Source of the DNA: an uncultured Clostridia bacterium
Lineage (GTDB): Bacteria > Bacillota > Clostridia > Christensenellales > UBA1242
Assembly: GCA_944383355.1 (NCBI GenBank)
Contig: CALWPF010000016.1
Span: 1 to 37,811 of the forward strand
DNA: 37,811 bases
Reading direction: 5' to 3'
Part shown: in pieces, positions 1 to 7,318 of the stretch
How the letters are laid out: each line of letters opens with the position of its first letter
How positions within the stretch are numbered: position 1 is the first letter of the stretch
Made by a program: the position numbers and the translations under genes
The notes under the pieces: generated by a model
Database searches by the model: none
Seen by the model: the letters and a program-made list of their open reading frames with translations, nothing else
What the model was told of the DNA's origin: nothing

Positions 1-84
1 GAACAAGAAATAAATAAAAACATAGACCTATCAATCTTCTACTCAAAAGAATATTTTGCAGTACTTCAAAAAAGAGAACAATAA
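1..84 (+). CDS. C-terminal end of an unidentified protein (partial)
   Basis: An open frame enters at the window edge and runs 27 codons to a TAA at 82-84. It ends in FYSKEYFAVLQKREQ. A strong hairpin terminator begins at the stop, which supports this as a real gene end. The fragment is too short to assign a family. It converges on the nucleotidyltransferase/DUF6602 pair, so whether it belongs to the same island cannot be judged from here. Confidence 0.5.
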   Translation, partial: EQEINKNIDLSIFYSKEYFAVLQKREQ

Positions 85-115
85 AAAAATCGTGCCCTAA
101 AAAGCACGATTTTTT
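84..115. terminator. Bidirectional intrinsic terminator between convergent genes
   Basis: A-rich left arm plus ATCGTGC (to 95) pairs with GCACGAT plus a T-run (104-115) around an 8-nt loop. The A-run and T-run on opposite sides let it serve both the plus-strand gene ending at 84 and the minus-strand gene ending at 131. Confidence 0.85.
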
Positions 116-130
116 ATGTTTTTAGTACTA

Positions 131-916
131 TTAATTACTGGTTGGATCAATTCCTTTAATTCCATATTTACTGTATTCTATGGCAGGGACATTTCCCATA
201 TCTTGTAACATCCTTAATAGTTTAAAATAAGTAAAAATCAAAGGGGAATTGTCATTGTCTGTTATTAAATTGAAATTATTGATATATATTGGTTGCCCGT
301 AAAAATTTGATATGCAAGAATTGTTTTCAATTGCACAAGCATATTCAGATAAACTACAAATAAAATCAATTTCTTCTTCTTTTTCTTTAATTAATGATGT
401 GAGATTATCTTTAATATTTTGTTCTATATTTTCTTTTTTCCAATCACATTTATAAGTTAATAAACCGCCTAAAATGATTGGAGGGATTTTACCTTCTTCA
501 TAACCATGAAGTGTTTTTATTTGAGCTGAAGTTCGCATTAGATGTTTTACACTTTTTATTTTATTTTTTGTATATTCAATATGTTCTTTGTTTAAATTTT
601 GTTTTACTTCAAAAACAGCATAAACACTTTCTGCTGGAATATATTTTGCACCATTGTTTTCAAAAATTGTTGGAGAAAAATGAGTGTCAAATATTACGAT
701 ATCCATTTGCTCACTACAATTCCCTAAATGGTCAATAACAAATGCTTTTTCTGCACGATATCTTTTAGGGAAATTCTTATTAAACCAAATTCTCCATTCT
801 TCTTCTGTAGCGTCACCTTTTGTTCCAGGATGGAAAATGGCTTCGTTTAATCCAAAATTAGCAAGCATTTGGTTTTGTTTTATTTTAAATAATTCTTTAA
901 TGTCTACTTTATTCAT
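131..916 (-). CDS. DUF6602-like protein with PD-(D/E)XK nuclease signature; candidate effector of CD-NTase pair
   Basis: 261 aa, cytoplasmic (no signal peptide or TM). The segment HPGTKGDATEE (about 29-39), followed by an acidic-hydrophobic strand QMDIVIFD (70-77) and YAVFEVKQ (99-106), matches what I recall of DUF6602 proteins. D72 and E103-x-K105 have the spacing and strand context of a PD-(D/E)XK nuclease core; that catalytic reading is inference. The C-terminal half (about 125-261) is unassigned and could be a ligand-sensing or target-binding part. It starts 6 bp after the nucleotidyltransferase stop, with GGTAGGT as ribosome site, so the two are co-transcribed. By analogy with CBASS it would be the nuclease effector switched on by the cyclic nucleotide. 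No SAVED, CARF or TM domain is visible, so the sensing mode is open. Confidence 0.7.
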   Translation of the reverse strand: MNKVDIKELFKIKQNQMLANFGLNEAIFHPGTKGDATEEEWRIWFNKNFPKRYRAEKAFVIDHLGNCSEQMDIVIFDTHFSPTIFENNGAKYIPAESVYAVFEVKQNLNKEHIEYTKNKIKSVKHLMRTSAQIKTLHGYEEGKIPPIILGGLLTYKCDWKKENIEQNIKDNLTSLIKEKEEEIDFICSLSEYACAIENNSCISNFYGQPIYINNFNLITDNDNSPLIFTYFKLLRMLQDMGNVPAIEYSKYGIKGIDPTSN

Positions 917-922
917 TTTTAC

Positions 923-1759
923 CTACCAAACAATTTTAGAAGTTGTGACAGTATTTCCATGGTCATAACTTAATGATTGTATAGCAATCTCTCTTATGTT
1001 TTCTTTTTCATCATCACCCATAGTGTCTGCTATGTTATTGTTTGTATTAGCGGGGTCTATAATTTTTCTAGTTGTTATACTATCTCTTAAAGCCTCTAAA
1101 ATTTTTTTAAAATTGGAATATAAATCATATGAGTTTTTATCATATAGTATATCATTAACAATGATTTCAATTGCAATTGATGGCAATGCAAGATTATGAC
1201 AATTCCTCCATAATTTTATTAGCATCATTTCTTTTGTTAAACCACTATTTTTAACTAAATTTACATGTTTTTTTATATTTGTTTGAATGTTTTTATTTTG
1301 TTTTCTTGAGTATATAAAATGGTTGTCGTAATCATTATATATTGAATAAGAATTGTAATTAATTCTTTTTCCCGGAGTTACATCAATACTGCAACCTGCA
1401 TAAGATATTCCAATAGAAACATTTTGTTTTCTTAAACTATTTGTTGCAAATTTAGGTTTCAAAAAGGCATATAAATCTTCATAATAATCTTTACATGTAA
1501 ACTGATTGGTTCTATCGGTTATAGAAACAAAAATATCAATATCTGATTTGCCTTTAATCGCATCACCTTTAGCTTTTGATCCAGATAATTCCATTTGAAT
1601 TTGTATTGGATAATAATAATTGATACTATTAAATCTTTGTTTCCATTGATTCAGTAAATCAGATATATAAGCATATGCTCTTTTTTCATTCTCTGTATAA
1701 TTATAATTGTTTTGTTTTTTATTAAGTAATTCATTTAAATATTCATTTACTGTTGCCAT
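923..1759 (-). CDS. CD-NTase-like nucleotidyltransferase (CBASS-type cyclase candidate)
   Basis: 278 aa. The nucleotidyltransferase palm is clear: G60-S61 opens the active-site loop, D73 and D75 in SDIDIFV are the metal-binding pair, and D126 in CSIDVTPG is the third acidic residue. A helix with IKLWR (181-185) and the late motif DPANTNNNIADTM (235-247) are typical of the OAS/CD-NTase fold, where the latter helps close the nucleotide pocket. These enzymes make cyclic di- or trinucleotides during phage infection; the product here cannot be read from sequence. It is first gene of a two-gene unit with the DUF6602 gene. Start is ATG 1759 with AAGGGAGA upstream and its own promoter. A tRNA or antibiotic nucleotidyltransferase is less likely given the DPxNxxNN motif and the partner gene. 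Confidence 0.8.
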   Translation of the reverse strand: MATVNEYLNELLNKKQNNYNYTENEKRAYAYISDLLNQWKQRFNSINYYYPIQIQMELSGSKAKGDAIKGKSDIDIFVSITDRTNQFTCKDYYEDLYAFLKPKFATNSLRKQNVSIGISYAGCSIDVTPGKRINYNSYSIYNDYDNHFIYSRKQNKNIQTNIKKHVNLVKNSGLTKEMMLIKLWRNCHNLALPSIAIEIIVNDILYDKNSYDLYSNFKKILEALRDSITTRKIIDPANTNNNIADTMGDDEKENIREIAIQSLSYDHGNTVTTSKIVW

Positions 1760-1786
1760 TTTTAATCTCCCTTATTTCACATTCTA

Positions 1787-1815
1787 ATTATAACATAAAA
1801 TAGTAGATAATTCAA
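1787..1815 (-). promoter_or_regulatory. Sigma-A promoter of nucleotidyltransferase/DUF6602 operon
   Basis: On the minus strand TTGAAT (1810-1815), 17-bp spacer, TATAAT (1787-1792) with an extended TGt. It lies just beyond the tRNA-Ser terminator, so the pair has independent transcription. Confidence 0.75.
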
Positions 1816-1824
1816 TAATTAGAC

Positions 1825-1858
1825 AAAAAAACCACCCATACCATAATGGTACGGATGG
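1825..1858 (-). terminator. Terminator of tRNA-Ser
   Basis: A 12-bp stem with two G-U pairs, tri-nucleotide loop, then seven U on the minus strand. It sits 9 bp after the tRNA 3' end and separates it from the downstream operon promoter. Confidence 0.85.
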
Positions 1859-1867
1859 ACAAGTTCA

Positions 1868-1959
1868 TGGCGGAGAGAGAGGGATTCGAACCCTCGCTCC
1901 GATTGCTCGGACTAACACCTTAGCAGGGTGCCCCCTTGGACCAGCTTGGGTATCTCTCC
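1868..1959 (-). tRNA. tRNA-Ser (anticodon GCU), CCA encoded
   Basis: 92 nt class II tRNA. Acceptor GGAGAGA pairs with TCTCTCC, discriminator G, and CCA is encoded in the DNA. The anticodon loop CTGCTAA in the CACC/GGTG stem gives GCU (AGC/AGU serine codons; anticodon at 1922-1924). A long variable arm (GTCCGAGCAATCGGA) and the T-arm GGGTTCGAATCCC are present. Its 3' side borders the nucleotidyltransferase/DUF6602 pair, a common site for island insertion. Confidence 0.97.
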
Positions 1960-2001
1960 ATGTATGATTTATATATAATATGTTATGGTATCTTTTTGTT
2001 G

Positions 2002-2098
2002 GCTCTTATTCACAATATAATCATTAGAGAATGATATAATTTTGCCCAAGATAAGATAAACTATCCATCTACTTTCTCAATATACTGTACCTAAGAGC
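2002..2098 (-). ncRNA. Possible structured RNA or long tRNA leader
   Basis: On the minus strand GCTCTTA (2092-2098) pairs with TAAGAGC (2002-2008). After a symmetric 3x3 internal loop, 2081-2088 pairs with 2012-2019 over 8 bp, including one pair that is G-U only if the minus strand is transcribed. It lies between a good promoter and tRNA-Ser with no terminator in between, so it may be the 5' part of the tRNA precursor or a separate small RNA. I do not recognise the family. Confidence 0.3.
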
Positions 2099-2125
2099 AC
2101 AAACATTTGAAAAGATAACAGTATT

Positions 2126-2154
2126 AATATATCATAGATTATGCCCATTGTCAA
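2126..2154 (-). promoter_or_regulatory. Promoter reading towards tRNA-Ser
   Basis: TTGACA (2149-2154), 17-bp spacer, TATATT (2126-2131) on the minus strand. The start would be near 2119, about 160 nt before the mature tRNA. Confidence 0.6.
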
Positions 2155-2350
2155 CTAACTTTAAAATTTATTTGTAGGAAATATGATTTTTGCAATGTTT
2201 CATTTTATATGTGAAGATTATTTTATATCTTGGTTTGCACTAGTATTGTGGTGCACTATATAAAAGATTTTTAGTATATAATGTTTACATTAATTTGGTA
2301 TTTATTTTATTTAAAATAAAAATATTAATATTTTAATTACTGACAACAAA

Positions 2351-2385
2351 AAAACCATACAGTATTATATTGTATGGTTTTTTTT
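2351..2385. terminator. Terminator downstream of the lipoprotein gene
   Basis: ACCATACA (2353-2360) pairs with TGTATGGT (2371-2378). It is flanked by an A-run and a T-run, so it can work in both directions; it follows the minus-strand gene ending at 2483. Confidence 0.8.
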
Positions 2386-2482
2386 GATTAAATTGATGCA
2401 AATTAAATAAATATTATATTTCAATAATATTACATCTGCTATCCAAAATTGCTAATTTGTAAATTTACCAATATTACACAAA

Positions 2483-3814
2483 TTAATTTATAGGTGTAAT
2501 GTAAAAGATTTGATAACCATTGTCTACTACATTTTCGGTAATATTGCCCTCAGGAGTAATGGTACATGTAACATTATCCAAATTCAAATCGACGCCCTCA
2601 TAAATAATATTACCTTGTTTGTCTGCATAGATTTTATTGAATACATAATTATTATTTGGTATTAAATATTTTTGACCAGTAGGGATGTCTATATAAAATA
2701 TCTCGTTTCCATCTATATCTAGACAATAAAGTTTTTCGTTGACTACGGCATAATCATCAGACCAATCTTGCATTGTTATAGCAGTGTATTCATATTGCAC
2801 TTCGTCTATCTTGGTTATCTTGTGTATTATATTACGCTCATCATAATTGCTGGTAAATTTTTGACGATAATAATAAAATTTGTTACCATTTTGATAAATT
2901 AAATCACTACCTGGGAAATAAGTGGTCGTGGTCGGTACAAAAGTAGCGGACTCCAGTTCGCCCTCAGCATTTACCCACTGGCTACCACTATACACTATTC
3001 CATTCATTCCCCTATATATGGAGTGCTCCCATATCTTGATAGTACCATCTCTATATAGATACTTTGCATCATTATTTGAGTCAGTCAAGAATACATTGTT
3101 GTATTTGTCTACCAAATAACTACTATAATTTAGTTTGCTATTATCTATACATTTCTCTACTACCAAATTACCATCACTAAAGGATAATTTGTACAAATAA
3201 TCTGTAGTACCTTCACCATATGTATATCCGTTGCTAGTGTCATCTAAGGTAACGCCACATGAATATACGGCATCATTTGAGGAAATGGTTTCATCTGTAT
3301 ACTCTAAACTTAACTTATAAAAAAGATTAGACAAATTATATATTTTACCAGTATAATTATCTATTACATACAATGGATCTGTATCAAAAGGTGCATAATC
3401 CGAAAAATCGCCAACCTTGATAACTTCATATTCCGTAAATTGTACAAAAGTCATTGGCACAAAAGCCTTGTAATTAGCAACAGACATTGTTTGCGTTGTA
3501 GTATTACCATTGGCATCTGCAAACTCTATCTGCTAATATATACCACTCGTAGTGAGTCCAATCAGCCTAGTATCTTGGGTATTGTTTGTTGCATATATGC
3601 CATTACTCATACTTGCTGTGGTTGCCACTCTAGCAGTTTGGCTACTTTGCGAAATAGTACCTGCACCAATTGCTACATAATTGTCCCAATTTTTGATGGA
3701 CAGGTTATCATAATTGGGTCTATTGCAACCAGAGAAAATAAATGCTGTCGAGACCAACATAATAGCGATCAAGCAAAAAACTATATATTTAGTTAAATTT
3801 TTTGTTTTTGTCAT
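2483..3814 (-). pseudogene. Lipoprotein gene interrupted by a single in-frame TAG
   Basis: The N-terminal part (3533-3814, 93 aa) has a basic start, a hydrophobic segment and a lipobox FSGC (Cys about 30), preceded by the ribosome site AGAGGTGG. It ends in TSGIY then TAG at 3533-3535. Reading through the TAG in the same frame gives 15 more codons (QIEFADANGNTTTQT) and then the 334-aa remainder (2483-3487), which shows beta-propeller-like Tyr/Asp/Gly/Asn-rich repeats (for example YVIDNYTGKIYNL). There is no frameshift, so the full product would be about 443 aa, secreted and lipid-anchored, with unknown role. The ATG at 3487 has no ribosome site, so the second part is probably not a separate gene. 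TAG ends gyrA and other genes here, so genome-wide recoding is unlikely. An extended -10 (TGgTATAAT) lies at 3834-3839. Confidence 0.75.
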
Positions 3815-3922
3815 AATTCCACCTCTACGAGCTATTATACCATTATATATTAAAAATGAAAATAATATTTTATCTAAGCTTTTGGATTTACTAATAAAAA
3901 TATAATGAGTAACTTTTTTAGA

Positions 3923-3951
3923 TTGGATATTTTATATTTATGTGATATAAT
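3923..3951 (+). promoter_or_regulatory. Promoter of HAD hydrolase gene
   Basis: TTGGAT (3923-3928), 17-bp spacer, TATAAT (3946-3951) with TGa extension. It is divergent from the lipoprotein promoter. Confidence 0.7.
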
Positions 3952-3991
3952 TGGATAATGTTATTATAAAAAATCACAAAAGGAAAAACCA

Positions 3992-4639
3992 ATGATAAAG
4001 GTTGTGATATTTGATTTTGATGATACTTTGTACAATACTGATGTATGGCAAGAATGGCCAAGTTTTTGTGAATACGCTATAACAAAATGCCTAGACGGAT
4101 ATTCACCATCGCAAATCGATGAGTTTTTGGATAAATACAATTTGCGTGGTGAATGCGATGGCAACAAAATTGCTGAGAGCCTAATAAAAGAAACTGGCAG
4201 TAGCCTAGCGTGGGAGACATTGAGAAATAACTTGTACAGCACTGCCAAAAAGGTAAAATTCGTTGACAATGATGTAATAAGAGAATTTGCAAAATATTTT
4301 AAACTATATATTGTGTCCTTTTCGCCAAGTGATTTTATACAATTTTACTCTACCAAATACAACTTTGACCTCACTCCATTTACTGGTGTAATAGGCAACA
4401 ACAAAATGGAATGTAAAACAACAAAAAAAGAGGTATTTTGGGATATCTTGAATACAGAAAAAATCCAACCAGAGGAAATGGCTGTAATAGGAGATAATTA
4501 TTATAGAGATATAATACCAGCTATGGAATTGCGCACAAAGGCAGTATTGGTACATAGCGTAAATGACATTAATATGAAACTCTTGCAAAAATTGCTTAGT
4601 CAAGATTCGCAAAAAAATTTAAAAATAAAATTGGGATAA
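3992..4639 (+). CDS. HAD-superfamily hydrolase
   Basis: 215 aa cytoplasmic protein with the four HAD motifs in order: DFDDT (residues 8-12; first Asp nucleophile, second general acid), SFS (about 109-111), a Lys in TTKK (about 143-147) and GDNYYRD (about 166-172) that binds Mg2+. The helical segment between motifs I and II is the size of a C1 cap, as in phosphoglycolate phosphatase-like and pyrimidine 5'-nucleotidase-like members. The substrate cannot be predicted. Start is supported by AAAGGA 9 nt upstream. It is a single-gene unit with its own promoter, convergent with the next gene. Confidence 0.85.
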   Translation: MIKVVIFDFDDTLYNTDVWQEWPSFCEYAITKCLDGYSPSQIDEFLDKYNLRGECDGNKIAESLIKETGSSLAWETLRNNLYSTAKKVKFVDNDVIREFAKYFKLYIVSFSPSDFIQFYSTKYNFDLTPFTGVIGNNKMECKTTKKEVFWDILNTEKIQPEEMAVIGDNYYRDIIPAMELRTKAVLVHSVNDINMKLLQKLLSQDSQKNLKIKLG

Positions 4640-4672
4640 GTCAACTGGTTATTTTGCCAAGTCTTATCCCAA
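4631..4672 (+). repeat. Inverted repeat overlapping the HAD stop codon
   Basis: TTGGGATAAG (4631-4640) pairs perfectly with CTTATCCCAA (4663-4672). There is no T-run after it, so it may protect the mRNA 3' end or be a weak terminator. Confidence 0.5.
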
Positions 4673-4730
4673 TACTTACAAAATAAAAAATATTATAATT
4701 CAATACTCATAAAGCGATGATGTAAATAAA

Positions 4731-4757
4731 AAAGCTCACTATATATTAGTGGGCTTT
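4731..4757. terminator. Bidirectional terminator
   Basis: AAAGCTCACTA (4731-4741) pairs with TAGTGGGCTTT (4747-4757). On the minus strand it is followed by six U, ending transcription of the gene at 4785; on the plus strand it backs up the HAD gene. Confidence 0.75.
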
Positions 4758-4784
4758 TGATAAAATAATAGCATTCTAATAAAA

Positions 4785-5603
4785 TTATTTAAGTGTCCGT
4801 GTAGCAGGAGCCAAGGTCTCACTAGATTGTTTGGTAACCTCTATTCCCAATCCAGAATTTACAGCATCATATTCCTGTGCAAACGAATTTAATAATTCGC
4901 TCTTGGTCTCTTGAGCAATTTTTCTCGAACTATAGTTATCCAAAATTTCTTGAATAGCGTCCCTCTCCTTTGCTATACGCTCTATTTCCTCTACAAATTG
5001 AGGTTGGATACCATATTGTGCAATATTGCGCTTTTGCCTTGCAATATCAAGATTAGCTTGGGCAATAGTAGCTCTGAGTTTTAACTTGTTGGTATCAATA
5101 CTACTATTGTCTATACCAGCGGCTGCGTCAATAAAATTACCCGAAAATGCATTCATATCAAAATAATAAGAATTAAATTGATTTTCCTCATTTTTGAGCA
5201 CTGACATATAAAACAGAGGATCTGTAAAATACTTGTCAGAGAGTTGCTCAAGTTTAATACTACCCTTGCAATAATTACAATAATCTGCGCCAGATTGTGT
5301 GGGTTGTTGAGTAGCCCTACCTAGCATATCAATATAATAAGTATTTCCTGGAACTTTTGTACCTTCCTTTGCAGGTATACTAATCTTTATAAACCCCTCT
5401 TGCTCATTTAATGTAGCAATTGCATTAGGATTACGCAACTTATATCGATTACCATCTATACTACTCACAAAGCTCTGGTCCCATTTACGATTAGCAAGTC
5501 CTGTTATGCGAAATTTATTTACTCCATTCTCTAAAAAAATTGGATTGCGTTTACCATCATCTACACGCTCCCAGCACTCTGGTAACAAATCCATAAACTC
5601 CAT
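4785..5603 (-). CDS. Unrecognised protein, tandem paralogue A
   Basis: 272 aa, no signal peptide or TM. It is clearly homologous along its length to the next gene (5875-6699). Shared landmarks: LLPxCWER at the N-terminus, SFVSSIDGxRY (about 44-54), YYID and GRA (about 89-97), PTQSGAD (about 101-107), a DKYFxDPLFY block followed by SVLKNEENQFNSYY (about 124-148), and a C-terminal helical region with RNIAQ and charged heptad-like stretches (about 180-245), probably a coiled coil. I do not recognise the family. One Cys in CWER and one in NYC are kept in both copies. Start ATG 5603 has a G-run 6 nt upstream and aligns with the start of the paralogue. It has its own promoter, so the pair is not one operon. 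Confidence 0.75.
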   Translation of the reverse strand: MEFMDLLPECWERVDDGKRNPIFLENGVNKFRITGLANRKWDQSFVSSIDGNRYKLRNPNAIATLNEQEGFIKISIPAKEGTKVPGNTYYIDMLGRATQQPTQSGADYCNYCKGSIKLEQLSDKYFTDPLFYMSVLKNEENQFNSYYFDMNAFSGNFIDAAAGIDNSSIDTNKLKLRATIAQANLDIARQKRNIAQYGIQPQFVEEIERIAKERDAIQEILDNYSSRKIAQETKSELLNSFAQEYDAVNSGLGIEVTKQSSETLAPATRTLK

Positions 5604-5633
5604 AAATGCCCCCCATAAATATAATTATGATAC

Positions 5634-5662
5634 AGTATAATACATTTTTGTTAAAAAATCAA
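5634..5662 (-). promoter_or_regulatory. Promoter of paralogue A
   Basis: TTGATT (5657-5662), 17-bp spacer, TATACT (5634-5639) on the minus strand, about 30 bp before the start codon. Confidence 0.6.
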
Positions 5663-5757
5663 GTTAATGCTCGCAACCTAATTATGTAATACATAACCAA
5701 TACAAAAATTTAGCAAAAAATATAAGATAATATTTATAATATAAAATTATAAATAAA

Positions 5758-5784
5758 AACTTGTCAGGACATATTTGACAAGTT
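5758..5784 (-). terminator. Terminator of paralogue B
   Basis: AACTTGTCA pairs with TGACAAGTT (9 bp, 9-nt loop), followed on the minus strand by TTTATTTAT. It lies about 90 bp after the end of the gene at 5875. Confidence 0.65.
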
Positions 5785-5874
5785 CTTAAATGACTAATAA
5801 TATCTAACAATTATCGTTAAAATTTAACTATATTTATTTGTAAATTTTAGTATTGGTTTTTAATAACTTTTAGG

Positions 5875-6699
5875 CTACTTGAGAGTTGGCAAAGATAATC
5901 CATCATCGCATTGTTGTATATCTTTGGTCTCAAACTCTTTTTCGAGTGAAACATATTCTCTTAGAAATGAGCCCATGACCTGCTGTCTCGTATCACTCAT
6001 ATTTTTTACTGTACTGTATTGCTCCAGACGTTTTTGCAAATTGTTTTTTTGTGATATATACTTTTCTAAAACTGCTATTTCTTGTGAGTGAATACCATTT
6101 TGAGCGATATTTCTCTTAATCTTGGCTATACACAAATTATCTTGAGTAATAGTCGCCCTCATATCTAATAACTTTGTGTCTACACTATAATTGTTTATCC
6201 CAGTCACCAAATTTAACAAATTATCTGTTTCTTGCAAAGCCAAGTAATATGAATTAAACTGATTCTCCTCATTTTTGAGCACAGACAAATAAAATAATGG
6301 GTCCAAAAAATATTTATCTGTCAAATCCTCCAACTTTATATCCCCATGGCAATAGTTATAAAAGTCTGCCCCAGACTGAGTGGGATATACGCTCGCCCTA
6401 CCAATAGTATCTATATAGTAAGAATTAACTGAATATTCTGCATCATCAACATTACCACTATTGGTATTTGGCTCATAAACTTTTATAAAGTCACCACGCT
6501 CGCTTACAACTACTGTGGCATTTTTGTTTTTTAGCGTATATCTATAGCCATCTATACTGCTCACAAAACTCTTACCCCAATGAGGTGCTACAAAACCATT
6601 AATACAAAAATCATTGACACCTACAAGTATCTCCCTAGCAAGTTTAGGCTCTCTCTCCATTCGCTCCCAACACGCTGGTAATAACTCTAATAATTCCAT
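5875..6699 (-). CDS. Unrecognised protein, tandem paralogue B
   Basis: 274 aa from ATG 6699. An upstream in-frame GTG at 6708 overlaps the ribosome site GGGGAG (6708-6713, 8 nt from the ATG), so the ATG is the real start and the resulting N-terminus (MELLELLPACWER) matches paralogue A. Same architecture: N-terminal domain with SFVSSIDG, the PTQSGAD and NYC motifs, the DPLFYLSVLKNEENQFNSYY block, then a charged helical C-terminus. The second Cys of paralogue A's YCNYC is a Tyr here. It ends in TLK and a TAG. By eye the two differ at about half their positions, so the duplication is not recent. Function unknown. Confidence 0.75.
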   Translation of the reverse strand: MELLELLPACWERMEREPKLAREILVGVNDFCINGFVAPHWGKSFVSSIDGYRYTLKNKNATVVVSERGDFIKVYEPNTNSGNVDDAEYSVNSYYIDTIGRASVYPTQSGADFYNYCHGDIKLEDLTDKYFLDPLFYLSVLKNEENQFNSYYLALQETDNLLNLVTGINNYSVDTKLLDMRATITQDNLCIAKIKRNIAQNGIHSQEIAVLEKYISQKNNLQKRLEQYSTVKNMSDTRQQVMGSFLREYVSLEKEFETKDIQQCDDGLSLPTLK

Positions 6700-6726
6700 A
6701 ATCTTCACTCCCCAATCGCTGTAAAG

Positions 6727-6755
6727 ATTGTACTACAAAAATCCAACTTTGTCAA
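6727..6755 (-). promoter_or_regulatory. Promoter of paralogue B
   Basis: TTGACA (6750-6755), 17-bp spacer, TACAAT (6727-6732) on the minus strand. Confidence 0.75.
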
Positions 6756-6854
6756 ATTTTAATAAATTAGGCTAATACCTAAAGTCGTATATTAAGTGTA
6801 TAAAATCAGTAACAAAAATGGTTTTTAAAGTACATGCATAAAACTTCGCAAATA

Positions 6855-7172
6855 CTATTTTTTGTTGTGCGTTATTAATTTTATAATATTAGTCACTTGC
6901 TCCAACTCTATGGTATCTAATTTATTTAACTCTGCAATAATTTCTCTATATTGTATTGGGTACTCTGTCTTATCATCAAAAAAATCACTCAAAGTAATAC
7001 CAAAATAATCGCAGATATTTATCAAACCGTCTAATGATGGTACACTGCGCTCGTTTTCTATTTGATTAATATATTCACTACTCTGCCCCAGCTCCAAACT
7101 CAGTCCCCTTGCTGAAACCTTTTTCGCATACCTCAATCCAGCAATGCGTTTTGCAATAAATTTTCTATCCAT
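6855..7172 (-). CDS. XRE-family transcriptional regulator
   Basis: 105 aa. A Cro/C1-type helix-turn-helix fills about residues 7-62, with LSLELGQSSEYINQIENER as the turn and recognition helix and GLINICDYFGITLSDFF closing the domain. The last 40 residues form a short helical tail, probably for dimerisation. No ribosome site precedes ATG 7172, so translation may be leaderless or weak. It is divergent from the FxLYD gene; the shared 140-bp spacer carries repeated ATACATA/TATGTAT sites, including one between the gene and its own start region, suggesting it controls itself and its neighbour (inference). Confidence 0.85.
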   Translation of the reverse strand: MDRKFIAKRIAGLRYAKKVSARGLSLELGQSSEYINQIENERSVPSLDGLINICDYFGITLSDFFDDKTEYPIQYREIIAELNKLDTIELEQVTNIIKLITHNKK

Positions 7173-7187
7173 ACTACAATTTTACAC

Positions 7188-7272
7188 TATGTATATTCAA
7201 ATAATACTATTTCTCATCGTTTATTTAATTGACATACATAGTAGCATTATGTATAATTTACTATAATACATA
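7188..7272. promoter_or_regulatory. Candidate operator array for the XRE regulator
   Basis: A palindrome ATACATA-N7-TATGTAT (7234-7254) sits in the spacer and on the -10 of the consensus promoter. Single half-sites lie at 7188-7194 (TATGTAT) and 7266-7272 (ATACATA). Position over a promoter next to a regulator gene suggests repression. The motif is AT-rich, so chance half-sites are possible. Confidence 0.5.
7229..7257 (+). promoter_or_regulatory. Perfect consensus promoter of the FxLYD gene
   Basis: TTGACA (7229-7234), 17-bp spacer, TATAAT (7252-7257), giving a leader of about 55 nt. Such a strong promoter next to a regulator suggests it is normally repressed. Confidence 0.85.
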
Positions 7273-7318
7273 TTGGTAATACAAACTGGTTTATATATAT
7301 ATTTACAATGGGATGAAG

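Larger units (their letters stand above)
1960..2482. other. Gene-free stretch upstream of tRNA-Ser
   Basis: No plausible protein gene. It contains a minus-strand promoter (2126-2154), a possible folded leader (2002-2098) reading towards tRNA-Ser, and the lipoprotein terminator (2351-2385). I see nothing specific in the AT-rich part at 2155-2340. Confidence 0.6.

Noticed and set aside
1..1960. Integrated element using tRNA-Ser as attachment site
   Set aside because: The island position is suggestive, but no copy of the tRNA 3' end is present at 1-1867 and no integrase is visible; the far boundary lies outside the window.
2483..3814. Reassigned TAG codon (for example pyrrolysine or suppressor code)
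   Set aside because: TAG ends gyrA, the nucleotidyltransferase and other intact genes, so a simple nonsense change is the better explanation.
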